Source: Onchidella celtica
Taxonomy: Eukaryota > Mollusca > Gastropoda > Systellommatophora > Onchidiidae
Length of the DNA stretch: 64,000 bases
Assembly (NCBI GenBank): GCA_963931925.1
Contig: OZ007567.1
Coordinates: forward strand, 79,472,686 to 79,536,685
Direction of reading: 5' to 3'
The notes under the pieces were generated by a model. The model had not been told where the DNA came from, searched no databases, and saw nothing but the letters and a program-made list of their open reading frames with translations. The translations under genes and the position numbers were made by a program. Shown here in pieces: positions 44,113-61,945 of the stretch; within the stretch, counting starts at the first letter, position 1, and every line of letters begins with the position of its first letter.

Positions 44113-45557
44113 GAAAAATAAAAGAAAATGGCAAACTTTTAGTGACAGAGTAATGCTGCACTGAGACAATTTTCTAAATGAAATTTAGGACACTGAAGAA
44201 AGAAAATAACATGAATATTGCTTTAAATTTTCTCTGTACAATAATAATGACTGTAATTTCCCCATGGTGGAAACACAAGCTCGGTTCTTAGAAGTCATAA
44301 GTCACACTGTACAAGAAATAAATTCTCACCAGATACCTGTACAGAATAAACAGTGCTTTGAAATGCGAAAAGTGATACTCAGTTTCTCAAATTTATTTTT
44401 AAGATCACCAGTTACAACAGGAAGGCCTTCACTGCTGACAATAAAAACATTTTTCTGATTATTTTGGCCTTCTAATAAAAAAAATAAAAATTATGTCTTC
44501 TATACATCCCCAAAGAAATTTAACAACAGAGAAAAAATTTAAAATCTGTGCTTTTAAAGAATTCCTGTGTTTACAACTATGAAACAAATTACTCAATGAG
44601 TGATTATTAAAATTTCAAAAAAAAAACAACAACAACAGAAGATCTTTCTTGTATTGATGTTAAGCTAAAATGATAACAAAAAAAAAAAAAAATCAAAACT
44701 TGCAACTTGTATGGCAGATGAGTAATAAGGCCTTCATACCATCTTTGCACTACAAAATATATAATTTTGTAAACCATCTTACCAAGTACAAAACATTTTG
44801 TGTGCTGTTATAAGAGGGAAATAACTAATGGGTTTTCTCTCTGAGTTCCACTCTGTTATGCCACATTATCCTACTTTTGTCCACAAATGTCAATCAATGT
44901 TTTATGAATGCCACACTTTTTAACCCAATGCAGCAGAATAATTATCTACCAAAACAATAGCTCTCTAACTGACTGCATGGATTTGATACATGTAATTCTG
45001 TGCAGGCTCACATTCAGTATGTTTTAGGATCCAGCATATGGTTGCATTTTTTTATCACGGCCTACAAGCTAGGTAGTAAATCTGACCAAAGTCTGCAGTT
45101 CCTCCACCCCATCTCCTCCCCTTCCACCAGTTCCTAACACCCGTACTGTTTGCTTCCAGTGGTCACTGTTTCTTCATAACTCCAAAGTTCTTTTCCTATG
45201 GATGTTGTTATCATCTTGATTTTCTTTCTCTCAAGATTTAGTCTATGAGTCCTATATGACTTCCAAGTGACCTATCAATACCATGAATCACAATATGTTG
45301 TTGGTCGGCTGTTGCATCCACCTTAAATAAAACTTAGCCTTTGCGGCTGTGGCTAGAGGTCAGCAGTATTTTTCATAAAAAACTCTAGCTGAGCAGTGAA
45401 CACAACTCAACATTTTCTCCATTTGGCTTAGCAATACGCCAATAGCCTTCACCAATTTAACCAAAAATTCCCAAATTCTGTGACCTTAACCATGCTCTTA
45501 AGTGAGACAAACATTGCATTTCGTACCAGTCAGTTGATATGAGTAGTCTGAGCTTTA
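44113..45557. other. Noncoding stretch upstream of the Kelch coding exons
   Basis: AT-rich with A-homopolymers; no supported gene. One minus-strand copy of the dispersed repeat lies at 45365-45440. It is probably a 5'UTR intron of the Kelch gene. Confidence 0.45.
45365..45440 (-). repeat. Dispersed repeat, copy 4
   Basis: On the plus strand AAACTCTAGCTGAGCAGTGA, then ACACAACTCAACATTTTC and a CATTTGGCTTAGCAATACG segment. Matches the other copies in reverse complement. Confidence 0.65.
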
Positions 45558-46270
45558 ACATGCACGCAGAGTGGGCACTGCTTGGACGCCACTTCCACTT
45601 GGCTGCTCCTTGCTCGCACCATTTTGCAGCGACCAAAATTAAGACAACAAGAAATGCATTAACGAAGACAGCGTGGAAGCACCTTGCAGCTTGCTAGCCA
45701 CTCCCTCTCACCACAGAGACACCTTGAATGCACCAAAAAACTTGCAGCGTGGTGGTTTAGTGCCGTACTAATTTTCTCGCCCCTTTCAGGCCACATTTAT
45801 TCATTCAGACATTACCTTAATGTGATAACCAGGTGTTCCTCTGGTGACAATGGTTTTCGAAAGTTGGTGATTCTTTTTTCTAGGTATGGTCCAACTTTGG
45901 CAAGGAAGAGCTTAAAAGTAGAGGATTTCATCCTTATATACGACAAACATTTTTCATCATCTGAAATTAATGAAAATACTTGTTCCATTAAATGATATTT
46001 GCCATATTTAGAAAGGCACTGGTGAATTTTGTGAGACAGTAACGGCGTCTGTTTAACCTTCGTTTTCTTAACCAAGACAAAATCATTAATTGAAGGATTC
46101 CTTCTTCGTCCATCCTGCTTGGTAATGAATATTCTTGGGGGGGGGGGGAGGGGGGGAGCGGCCCGAGAGAGGCTTCCAGTCTGTCTCCTCCAGGCCACAT
46201 GCTCACCCCTTTTTTGGCCTCCAAGCAACGTCCATGGGGCATCCAAGCAGCGCCCACTCTGCTTGCACCT
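45558..46270 (-). mobile_element. PIF/Harbinger-like element with decayed transposase (713 bp)
   Basis: Flanked by TTA (45555-45557, 46271-46273), the 3-bp target size of PIF/Harbinger. Inverted ends of about 32 bp share GCAGAGTGGGC, CTGCTTGGA and GCC blocks with a few mismatches. The minus strand encodes a piece of Harbinger-type transposase. At 713 bp it is far shorter than an autonomous element, so it is an internally deleted derivative. Confidence 0.7.
45812..46124 (-). pseudogene. Truncated PIF/Harbinger transposase fragment
   Basis: The open frame contains YIRMKSSTFKLFLAKVGPYL, then EKRITNFRKPLSPEEHLVITLR and a stop. In HARBI1-type nucleases this Arg-Met...Phe...Leu segment with LRxPLxxxExLxxTLR precedes the catalytic DDE core. 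Here the frame stops immediately after TLR, so the catalytic residues are absent. The upstream Pro-rich part comes from the G-run near 46138-46157 and is probably not original coding sequence. It is likely nonfunctional. Confidence 0.65.
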
Positions 46271-46739
46271 TTACTCATGGCCAGTTGTTTGCCTCACCTT
46301 CTCCTCTCACCACTCTATTTCATGGCTGACCTACATTCAACTACCTGGGTTTTCTCCAAAATCTTGTTTTCTACTATTAGGCTATGGTCCCTTAAAAACA
46401 GCCTCAAACTTTGGTGAACCTTGTTAAAATTAGCCTCTGAGTCAAATGCTAGTTTTCACCAGGTTCCAACAGCCGACCAACAATGTGTGTATGTGTACAT
46501 AATATGATGAAAGCCAGTATGTGTTCTGGTTTTGTATGAATAAATATCAGGATTGAAAAGTGAAAGTGAAAGCTGGACAGAAAAAGCATGAAGAAATGAC
46601 AGGCGTATAGGCTAGGACTGTAGAAGTTCTCTCAAAATTAATAAATCTGGACTACAATGAAACTCACTGATTTAAGGGGCATTAATTTGCCTTAAATCAA
46701 ATCAGTCAATTTTTCCTATGTTCACATGATCTTCCCCTT

Positions 46740-48300
46740 AACTAGATCATCTCTCGATTTCTAGATCTAGATCTAGATCTAGATCTAGAGATGAACAAAA
46801 CAATTCAAGGCCAAGGGAACAAAATAAAAACTGCATTTAAAAAGTTTTAAATAGCATACTGAGTTTAACCTGACTGCAGAGTAGTGCTGTCAGTATCAGT
46901 CTCAAATGCTGCACAATTTGATGGATGATAAGAGCGGCCCGTGCTTTGGCACCGGCCACGACAAAGCATAAAACCGCCCCATGGCCATCTGACACTGCAT
47001 CAGTGCATGATCACGATGATGAAGGAAGCATCAGCATTACATGGGTGTTTCTACAACTTTTTAATTTTTTTCTCCATAATAGACTACCTGTCACAAACGA
47101 TGACGAATTGATCTGTGTCATTAGAATGAAAAAAATTACAGTAGGATTCTCAGGATTGTAGTTCTTGGTGGGATATCTGCATACTGGCAAATAATTTTCA
47201 ATAATTATAGAATCAACGCCATTTTGTCCAGTGTCACATGATTGGGGTAGTGCTATTTGTAATCCTCCTATCCCTATTGCCAGTCTATTGACGTGGCATG
47301 TGCAACGAAATTATCGCCACGTTCGCCATCTTGCATTGTACAGGTACCTGAAACTATCAATTTTTCGCATTTATTGTAATCTTTCAGCCGGGTGAACGCC
47401 AGTCTTACAGTTCCAGACCATTTGCACACTTACAGGCGTCTGCTTGAGATTGTGATTGTGACTAGACCTACCGTAAGTTGTCTAGGAATTGCGTTCGAAA
47501 CACTTGCCATTAGTGGCCCTGTCCGGTTGTCCGTTGTAAATTTCAGATATCCGCCTCGTTGACACAACCACCGACTGCTGTACAGTACACTTTTTATTCG
47601 TCATGAATAGCTCTGTGTTTAACTGGTGCGAAGTTGTTTGACAGAATAATAGATAAACTGTCTTCCACAGGTCAGCGGAGATCGTAGTTTTGTCTAGAAA
47701 TATAGTACAGAATTTATGATGACCAGTTACCGATAGATACAATTGGGAGGATCCCAGTCGTGGTTATTTAAATTGAAGAAGAGTCCGGATCTTGATTAAT
47801 TAGATCACATTATCGTTTTGTGGTGCAACTTTATTGACAGAGGATGTTGTTTTAGATCTAGAGCTAGATCCTAGGCTAGAACTAGAAGCTGCTTTGATTA
47901 GACTAGTCTAATAGTAATACTAATAATGAATGTAAGAAGGACATTGTGAGATTTCCAATGTATGCTCTAGTCTAGGCTCAGATCTAGATCTAGAGTCTAC
48001 TGAATTTCAGCTGGGATGCCAAGATGCCTATGTATGTTTTAGAAAAGGTTCCCGGACCCATAGCCTTCTGTAACATCTGTTTAGGTCTCACTCATATTAG
48101 ATCTAGAATCTAGATCTAGATCTAGACTCATCTAGTCTCTAGTCTAGTCTAGATCTAGAATCTAATTTTTTATTTCTAGATCTGGATATCTAGGCCTAGG
48201 TCACATATTTTGATAACACTGTTATTAACAGATCTCTAGATCTAGATCTAGATTTTACATCATCTAGATTCTAGATCTAAGGTCTAGATCTAAAAAGTTT
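46740..48300. repeat. Clustered CTAGAT/AGATCT palindromic repeats
   Basis: Repeated self-complementary TCTAGATCTAGATCTAGATC stretches occur at about 46760-46790, 47990-48000, 48096-48200 and 48230-48295. They are interrupted and not a uniform microsatellite. Confidence 0.85.
47280..47500. promoter_or_regulatory. Possible promoter region (weak)
   Basis: More CpGs than the flanks, and a CGCCATCTTG word near 47328-47340 resembling a YY1-type site common in TATA-less promoters. A CAG/GTACCT donor-like junction follows. It lies between the divergent genes. No transcript evidence. Confidence 0.2.
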
Positions 48301-48369
48301 AAATCTGAATGTGATAAATAGGCTACTGTAAAAAGATCATCAAATTCTTAATCCCCCAAACATTGTTTA

Positions 48370-48498
48370 CAAAGTGACTATTTGGACGGCTGGCACAATA
48401 TCACGAACGATATTTGGCCGGATCTCATGCGCGATAGGTCTGGATGGCCGCATATCGTTCATGATATTGTTGTGCCAGCCGTCCAAATAGTCACTTTG
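48370..48498. repeat. 129-bp near-perfect inverted repeat (foldback)
   Basis: The first 29 bases, starting CAAAGTGACTATTTGGACGG, are exactly repeated in inverse at the right end. The similarity continues inward through an AT(A/G)AACGATAT-like segment, leaving a loop of about 35 nt. Decayed copies of the inner words (ATATCTGGCC, GGCCGAATAGTG) follow at about 48505-48550. Confidence 0.85.
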
Positions 48499-50800
48499 TT
48501 GCAATAGTGTTATCGCGAATGATATCTGGCCAGTCGGCCGAATAGTGGCTGCCTAATGTTTACCCTTTCAGTAATCTGTAAAGAATGTAGGCCTAGATCT
48601 ACCTGTCAGTGCAGTGTCCGTAAAGTAACAAGTGTCAGTGATCTACCGACCACTTTGAATTCTTTCCCCTCTTGAAGTCGCATCCTTGTAATAACGTCAT
48701 TATGGGACTCTAATGGAACTCCTCCCAATATTTCGCTCTTCTTTATCAATCAGCAGTCCTTTTTCAGTCTTACTCACATGATGTAGATCTAGTCTAGGTA
48801 GGCTACTACTACTAGGCTATATTAAACACACACACCCCCCCCCTTTTTTTTTTTTTATAACTTGAAACACCTTCTCTAGACCTCCATATGTTTGTGTTTG
48901 AGTTATTTATTTTATTGTGGAGACCAGTTAGCAATAAACATGTAGGTCTGTAGGCCTACTTATATAACCTTGCAAGTTCATTATGTTGTAGGCTAAATTT
49001 TGTTCATCTCTGGGGTTGATTTGATGTTTTTAAAAAAAGACCCTTGAGAGCAATTGAGTTTTCTCATGGCAGTTGATATCTAATGTAGACTTACACAGCA
49101 GAATCAGTTCCTTGGGTTGCAACAAAAGGAATGAAAATGAAATGGGTGATGGCAATTTGTTGTTGCTTATTCAACCAGCTCGGTTTATGTCACTAGTGGC
49201 AATGTGTAGTTAGCCTAGATCTATATGGTGATGGAGTTTAATAATTATTTCTGGTAAATAGGTAGATTAGTGTGCGACATGCTCCTGGTTTGTTTTTTAA
49301 AGCATTGCCAGCTTAAGAGAAACACTTTTTTAACCTGTCAAATAGATGTGACCGCTTCAGCGTTTGTATCAAATATTAGTATAAACTATAAGTCACTTCA
49401 TTCTTTTCCATAAATTCACTGTGCTTCAGTGCCTTGCTGTACGTACCCATGTAACAGTATTTATTCCAACATGTACCATTGTACCACACACCTCACCCTT
49501 TATGTAAGGGGATGCACTTCAGTTACTTTATCTTCACACTATCTAGTAATTACCAACCAGTGTAGATTGGAAAAGATGAATGATCTCAATTCAAGAATTT
49601 GGCACATCAGCAGTTCACATTATACCAGGTGTGGACTGAATGTAATCTGTGTCCTGATTTAAAAAAAAATTTCCCTTTCTTTATTCTCAGTTACTGGCAT
49701 GCTATGTATTCACTAGCAGCTCAGTGGATTTTGTTCAGAAAAGTCTTGCTATATAGTGGTGATATGACAAAGAAGTGTGTGTTCAGGATTCAAATTTTTT
49801 AAGGTGTCGTCATCATTATAGAGCAGGAAGGAATATTTTGTTGAATAAGCGGTCATTAATATTATTAGGACACCACACAAATATTTTTGTCAATTTAAGA
49901 GGAGGCCATGCATGGTAAAGTCTGCAATCAAGCTGTATTGGAAGACATTCAAGTTGTTTTTTTCAATAATACTGTTGAAGATTTAATGTAAGTAGGCCCA
50001 GAGGTCTTAAGTCACTTCCAAGGGAGAACTCAGTTTCGTATACTTAATATTCATTTAACACTGGGAAATGTTGTTGTTCATGTCATAAGGTGGCAATTGC
50101 GTTGGAAGTATCCTTGTAGATATTGTAGGGTAAATGCCCACAATTTCTTTCATTAAAACTTTCTAGTTTGTCCATTTAGTTTCTTGATGAAAGCCTGTTG
50201 ATCTACTGGAAGCACATAAAAACTGTACTTGGAGTGAGATTTTTATACTTACTTCATATCTGTAGTTTTATCATTATTTTCATAGTTGACTTGGTTGTAG
50301 TTTTGTTGCGGAAATGAGCTGAAGAGAATTTTTTGTTGGATGTCGCAAGTCCTTGGCATTTCATCATACCAAGTTAAAGACGCTGTAGGTATGTATATAA
50401 ATGTCTTGACATCATTTTGTGTTCTTTTAAGTTTCAGTTTCTTCTGTACATTTGTTGTGGGTAATTTCTAAAGTGTTGTAACTTTTAGAAGGGATATAAT
50501 GACAGTGAACCACTTAGAAAAAAACCTTGGCATGCTTCACTCAATACTATCCAATGGACCATTTCCATTTCCAGCTCGTCTCCAACATATTACGCCTGTG
50601 CAAAAAGTTCAAGAAACTGGTTTTGCATGACCTCCTGTTTATTTTTCTTTCCTTCTTTAAAATTTGATGGCACCTTGAAAAATCAATCCGCAGATGACAC
50701 TGATCTTGCATGACAGTAACCATGTGGCTTCATAATTATGTGCAGTGTTGATTGCGTTCTTGCATCCAATGATTGATTTAAGAAAAAAAAATTTTTGTAA

Positions 50801-53606
<2,806 letters not shown>

Positions 53607-53651
53607 CATCAATGAAGTCTGGATGGGAATGGAGAGCTGTGTTTTAGAGAA

Positions 53652-53657
53652 AATAAA
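53652..53657 (+). terminator. Candidate poly(A) signal of ARF gene A (proximal)
   Basis: AATAAA only 46 nt after the stop codon. More distal AATAAA words at 55347 and 56073 are alternatives. Confidence 0.3.
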
Positions 53658-56194
53658 AAGTCCTACCAGTGAACATTTCCGTTTTGTTGAGTCAAGAACT
53701 CGTCTATGCAAAAGCATCCTTATGTTAAATTTACAATTTTATGTTCTATTTTGAACTACAGTAATCCAAATTTTGTAGCCCTTTTTTTTCCCTTTAAATA
53801 ATTTTAATAATCTGCTTTTTGTATGTTAATGTTGCATATCAGCCTTACTGTGGGGCATGGTAGTAAACATAAATTTCTGGCAGAAAACAAATTATAGTGG
53901 TGACTGTTAGCTGTGAGCAAAAGTATCATATATATGTAAATGTGTGAGAGGTTTATCTTGTTGCTATATTATATAACATTGTAAGACAAATCAGATCTGT
54001 GTGGTGTCCATCAACGTGTAGTTTACCCAAATGAGACTTATTGTGGAAAAGCAAAAAAATTGTCATCGATACTCATATCTCACAGCTACATTTTATTCCA
54101 ACGCATGCATGCGGCATGCTTTTTATTGCCATGGCAGGTTACATGGATTTTTCATAAAAAATTTTATAGCAACTGAAGTGATCTTTAACATTCCATGTAG
54201 TTTTGTGCTCATTTGTTTGTTTCCGTGCACACAAGACGATAGTATTGGACACTTAACCTTCACGCTGCAAAAGTGCAATACCTGTATCCTCAGAATGCCG
54301 CGTTCTCAAGGGTCTGCTTTGCTTACAGAAAAAATACGAGTGGTCAGGTGTGGCAGAAGCCATGATTTCACAATTCAGATCACTGACCTCTTGGAGACAT
54401 AACTACTGTATTATAGTGTTAGGTAAAGAGCACCCTGTTTCATTCATAGGTGGAAAAGGAAACGGAGCTTGCTGGGAATACACTGACCAATTAAAAAATG
54501 CAGTTAAAGCCAATTTTTCAAGACCATATGGGGTATTTCAATTGGAAGCCACAGTATTTATCCTTTCCTACAGGGGTGTGATGGTGGTCTGAAACATAAT
54601 TTGTACATCAGTAGCATGATAGAGAACAGAGATTTATGTTGAGGCACTGCCCTAAACTTGACAGTAAATAAGCCATTGTAATGGTGGAGCAGAACAGTCC
54701 ACAGACTTGAAGAGTTTTGGCATAACGCAAACGGCAAGATGGATATAGCACAAGACAGTGTAGTGGTAGCATTCATTTAATGGCTTACACTGCAGCAAAT
54801 CCTATTTGGAAGCAGCTTCTGAGAATGCAGAGAGGCAGTTTTGAAATCTGTTTGATGCATACGCACATGTTCATTTTTTTTTTTTTTAACTGTTTATTCA
54901 TTTTACCCTAAGTCATCCAATGTTAACTTTTTACGTCTGAACTGCTGTGTTTTATGGAGGTAATTTGTGCCCACCGCCCCATTTTTCTTTCTTCTTAAAA
55001 TGTTAATGGGAATATTCATGAGAACTCAGTGATGGGAGAGCTAATGAATGATGTTTGAATACATGCATTTGTAGAAAATACCAAACAGGATGCATGTCAG
55101 CGACTACTTTAATTAACAAAAAAGGGCAGAAATCTCAGGATCCTTGATTTTCAAGCCCGTCTTTCTTGAAATTCCCACGATTAAGATTATGAATATGAGG
55201 ACAAAACAAGATTTTTTCAACATGCCAGATGTGGTTGTATGCCAAATACTCGGCCTTGCGTGGGGAGGCCTATTGATGCAAATGCCAATCTCTTTTAATT
55301 GTATACTTTTATTTATGTTTGTTGGTTTTGTATTTTCTAGTTTTTTAATAAATGTTAATTTCATTGTTATTGTGGTATCCAATTAAGCAGACTGTACATC
55401 TTAATCAAGCACTGTGATTTGTGTTCATGGTTTTGTGTGCAATCAAAAGTTGGGATTTAACTTTGGTGCTATGTGCAAGTATTTAAGAAAGAGACAAATA
55501 CATCTTATTATTTCTTGTCATACATAAATCAAAAAATCTGATAAACGTATACATACATTTTAATTTTTTTTATGACCAACAAGAGAGAAGGGAACAGATC
55601 TGAGACTTAAAATTTTTAGATGATGCCCTTGTCGCAAAGAGCACTTAGGGAAAGTCCTTTGTTAGAACTGTTTTTGCTGCTGGATGTTTTTAATAATTTA
55701 GCTTGTCTGCATTTTTTTCTTTGAAATGTTTTTCATTTGGTAATGGAGGGGTGTGTGTTTTGTGGTTTGTACTTGCTGACAGGTGAGAGTAAGTGCTAGT
55801 TAAATATTGATAATATAGCCTCCTCTCATGATTGATCACTACATTTCCGTGGACAGTACTAAAAGATACTTGATGTGAAATAAGAAATGATCCATTACTT
55901 CCTTTCAATAAGTTGAAAAATCTCAGAATGTCTTTTCAGTTGACAAGTTGCGGTGTTGATTTCTTTTTATAATATAACCAGTGTGTATTTTCCAAATGCG
56001 CTCAAGTTATAGCTTTGGTGTTTTATGAATCATTGCACCTGTCATTGTAAGGAATTCACTCATTCTTTAACTAATAAAAGAAAAGGTTTTAATTAGTTCT
56101 TTAAGGGTGCTTTTGGTTCTGAGATTTGGGATATGACAATTCTAATTTTCGTTTGAATAACTCTTCCTTGTTCTGCCATTGTGTGAAGATTATA

Positions 56195-56835
56195 CAGTGC
56201 ACTCTCCCGATAACGACATGGCTCGGGACCAGAGGTGCATGTCGTTATTCGGAGATTTTCAAGATGGCGGAAAAAGGGGTGTGTCCACATCAGCCAGAAT
56301 TTGCAGCTTGGCATCTATTGTCAGTATCTTTCTTTTTTTAACAGCAGCTGTCGACATCTTGGGGTGCGTTATTGTTCTCGGGTGAATACAATCGATTCAG
56401 CGGTCAGCGATGTGATGACTGACTCATTTAATGCGCGTCACCCTTTTTGTTCCGACGACAATAGACACAGGTGTGTTTTCATTGGCCGATAACAAAGCGA
56501 TCTCATTGGCCGATAACAAAGCGATCTCATTGGCTATGAGGTGCCTCTGGTAGGACATTTCATTGGTCGGAAAAGAAGTGTTTTTATTGGCTCAGAGAAT
56601 GAAATGAAACTGACCGGAAACAATATTTTAGCTATTTTTATTTTTGTATCTAGCAAAGTCACAGCCGATTATTGCTAACTCAATGTCGTTATCCGGAGAG
56701 TGGTCTAAAAAGTATGTCACTATTTAGAGAGTTTTATTACTAATAACATATAGTAAAAAAATCGGGACCGGGGGTCAATGTCGTTATCGGGAGAATGTCG
56801 TTATTCGGAGATGTCGTAATCGGGAGAGTGCACTG
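56195..56835. mobile_element. Pogo/Tigger-like MITE (641 bp)
   Basis: Flanked by TA (56193-56194, 56836-56837). The 25-bp terminal inverted repeats start CAGTGCACTCTCCCGAT and differ at one position. Subterminal GTCGTTAT(T/C)(C/G)GG repeats occur at both ends. Inside is a direct duplication of ATTGGCCGATAACAAAGCG (near 56480-56530). Noncoding. Confidence 0.82.
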
Positions 56836-57057
56836 TATTGTATGTTTTATCTGAGTGTTTTTTACAAAATGCTGGCAAGTGTTCTTAGTCTGATGAAAGG
56901 GAGTTTACAAAATCTGAATAGATGCATGCATTTCTCTTTGTTGAAAACTATTTTTGGTGTTCAAGCTATCTTCTTGTCTCCAAAATTTGACCAAATCCAG
57001 AAATGTGCTGTATAAATTTAAATGCAAACTTTCATGGGTTAATGGTCATGCATGCAT

Positions 57058-57358
57058 TTAACTCTTTCCCTCCCGTGAGTCGCATTTTGCGGCTCAAGCG
57101 AAATCCCGATTCCTACCGCGAGCCGCATTTTGCGGCTCATGAAATTCATGTTCAATTCCAATTCAGTGTTTACGAAACACAATTTTTGTAAATACAATTC
57201 ACTGTTGTACATTCAAACCTGAATGTTTTGAATCTACATTCATTTTCACACAATTTTATATTTTTTGGTTGTCTATTGAGGGAACAAAATGGTGGCTCAA
57301 ATATAGCTTGGTCCAACCGTGGAATACTGCCCAGAATGTGTGGTCGGGAAAGAGTTAA
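57058..57358. mobile_element. piggyBac-like MITE (301 bp)
   Basis: TTAA at both ends (57058-57061, 57355-57358) with the perfect inverted repeat CTCTTTCCC just inside, the same start as the element at 39409-39688. Two 19-nt hairpins GAG(T/C)CGCATTTTGCGGCTC lie at 57077-57095 and 57120-57138. Noncoding. Confidence 0.68.
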
Positions 57359-58388
57359 GTTATTCATCAGGCATATAATGTAGTGACTTGAGTGCAGGAA
57401 AGTAAGATCAAACCTATCAATGCATACGGCTTGATGAAATAGATTAGTCATAGTAAAAAAACTGAAAATGTGTTTGTTTCTCATTTTGTAATATTGAATA
57501 CATGTTCTGATTTATTATTAAAAAAATAAAAAGCCATTGAAAATTCTTTGCCTACTATTTAGTTTTCAGACCTTTACATCAATAAACACTTTAAATAAAT
57601 GAACTGCTAGTTTTAATACATTACTTTTATTGTTTTGTTTCGTTTGGATCCAGCATTTGGGAAAAATGGAAATGACTCCACACTGGTGGACATTTTTGTA
57701 TTGACATAAAATGAAGTAATCACATGGTGGTGCAAGTGAAAAATTTATCTTGTTATACTAATCACTGTGTTTGAATATCCTCATTTAGGTATATGCATGC
57801 ATTTTAATATGCTCAATGGAACCGAGCATCAGTTTAGTGGAATTCCATAAACAAAGTTCATATTAGAGTTACAGGTATTGTATGGCATTTCCAGAACATA
57901 AATGTTTGAAATTATCAGTCCTGGCAATATTGTATTCATTCTGACAGTGGACAACAGAATGTAGTCTGCCAGTATTGAATGGTGAGCTGAAATGTTGCTA
58001 TTAAAACCATTTTAGGCGTAGACCTGTTTTGGCTGTTATAGGACTTGCTAATTCTCCACAAAAGTGTTGGGGAGCTCACTTGATCAGCCACAAACGCACA
58101 CATCTTGATGCAAGAACTATCGGTAATACAACTTCAAAAATTGCTGTATGGGAATGTGAGATTGATGTGTCAAGAAATCTCACAATACAAATAGAACTGT
58201 TCAACACATGCCCTATGACAGATATTCCATTGTTCATAGTTGTGTCTTGTTACACTGTTGTGAAAGTATTGTTTATTTTAAGCATTGGGCAGTTGAACTT
58301 GTTGTCAAGAATGAATGAAGTCCATCTTCATTTTTTTTTTTTTTAACATTGTTTTCCAACCTGGCATACCACATCTGTTTATTTGCAG

Positions 58389-58416
58389 ATTGCACGTATA
58401 CACAAAATCTTGAAAC
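58389..58416 (+). other. 5'UTR tail before the second ARF start codon
   Basis: Lies between a splice acceptor (TTTGCAG, AG at 58387-58388) and the ATG. The upstream exon is not located. Confidence 0.55.
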
Positions 58417-60691
<2,275 letters not shown>

Positions 60692-61945
60692 TGGTTTTCT
60701 GAAGTAGACTCACACTTTCCTTTGACATATTTTGTAATAAACCTCCTCCTTGAACATGATCTGTAATAAATTAGACAATCTGAAAAGCCAGCCTACATCA
60801 AAAAGAAGAAAGCCCTACAATGAAATTAAGAAGCAGCTTTTTAGTTTATTACCAGATCATGTTTATCATACAGATAAATCAAATATTAAATTAAGTTGAC
60901 AAATTAGGCAGAATTTTCTCTTCACTGATTTCTATAACTGTGTTTGTAAAAAAAATGAAGAAATTAGGAAAAAAAATCTAACGTTGCTATCAATTTAGGA
61001 TATTTGCCTCCAAAAACCACTAGGAGCAAGATGTTTCTCTCCTTTCTTTTTTAATGACAGTATTGTTAAAAAGTTATAACACACTGCAAAATTTGTCTTC
61101 ACGAAAACTGTTGATGCAGGTCAGTGAAGCCTCAGTACTATTTTTTAGCACGAAATAGGTTGGTTGACCTTTTTTCTTTTCTTCACTGGCATGTTTAAAG
61201 CAGATGGGATCATTGTAACTTGGTTATTTTCATGCCCTCATCCACATTAAACTTGTGCATATGCTTCTGTGGGTATGATTTGTTTATGTATGTCATGTTG
61301 AAATGTGCTGTGTGTGGAATTAGTGATATTTGGGTGGGAACATTTTCAATACAAGATTTTTTTTTGGTCTTTTTTTTTTTTTCTTCTTCTTCAGTGTGTG
61401 TGGTCTTTAACATACATGTGCATGTATATTTATTATCATAGTCTTGGGATGTCAGCAGTGTGAATTTGCAAGCAAGAGTGCAACATGTCTTTTTACTTCA
61501 GTCGATGAGAGTGTTTGCATGGCATATTTGTGAGACCATCAGGAACAATTAGTCCCTTGTTTTTTGTTGGTTTTTTTTTTTTTCAGTACAAATATTGTTT
61601 TTCACTGTCATTAGCTGAGTAACAGCAGTGGCATTATTTTTTGTCATTTTTCCCCCTTTAATTCTAATCCCCCTACATTTGCTATCATATGCACATTCCA
61701 GTTGCTTTCAAACGAGTGCCCAAAATGTTGAGGTGGGGAGCCAGCGAGTCACTAATCAACTATGGTGATGACATAATTTCAGAGCTAAACCTTTTTACCC
61801 TTTTGTTACTCATACAGCTATCATATTTTTGTGGTGATGCCTGAACTACGGAGAATCTGTACTGTGGAATTTCTTAGAATGTATTTATTTTGTGTTGTTT
61901 TTTTTTTTTTTCAAATTGAATGGAATAAAAGTGGTACAATTGTGT
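60692..61945 (+). other. Probable 3'UTR of ARF gene B
   Basis: AT-rich with T-runs and no coding frame. It has AATAAA words at 60736-60741 and near 60763, and a strong distal one at 61924-61929. Confidence 0.5.
61924..61929 (+). terminator. Candidate poly(A) signal of ARF gene B
   Basis: AATAAA followed by GTGGTACAATTGTGTGATAT and a T-run, a good downstream GU-rich context. The 3'UTR would be about 1.2 kb. Confidence 0.5.

Larger units (their letters stand above)
53607..58388 (+). other. Spacer between the two ARF genes
   Basis: No supported gene. It holds candidate poly(A) signals for ARF gene A (53652-53657, 55347-55352, 56073-56078), a TA-flanked pogo-like MITE (56195-56835) and a TTAA-flanked MITE (57058-57358). 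The 5' noncoding exon of ARF gene B is probably here but not located. Confidence 0.5.
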
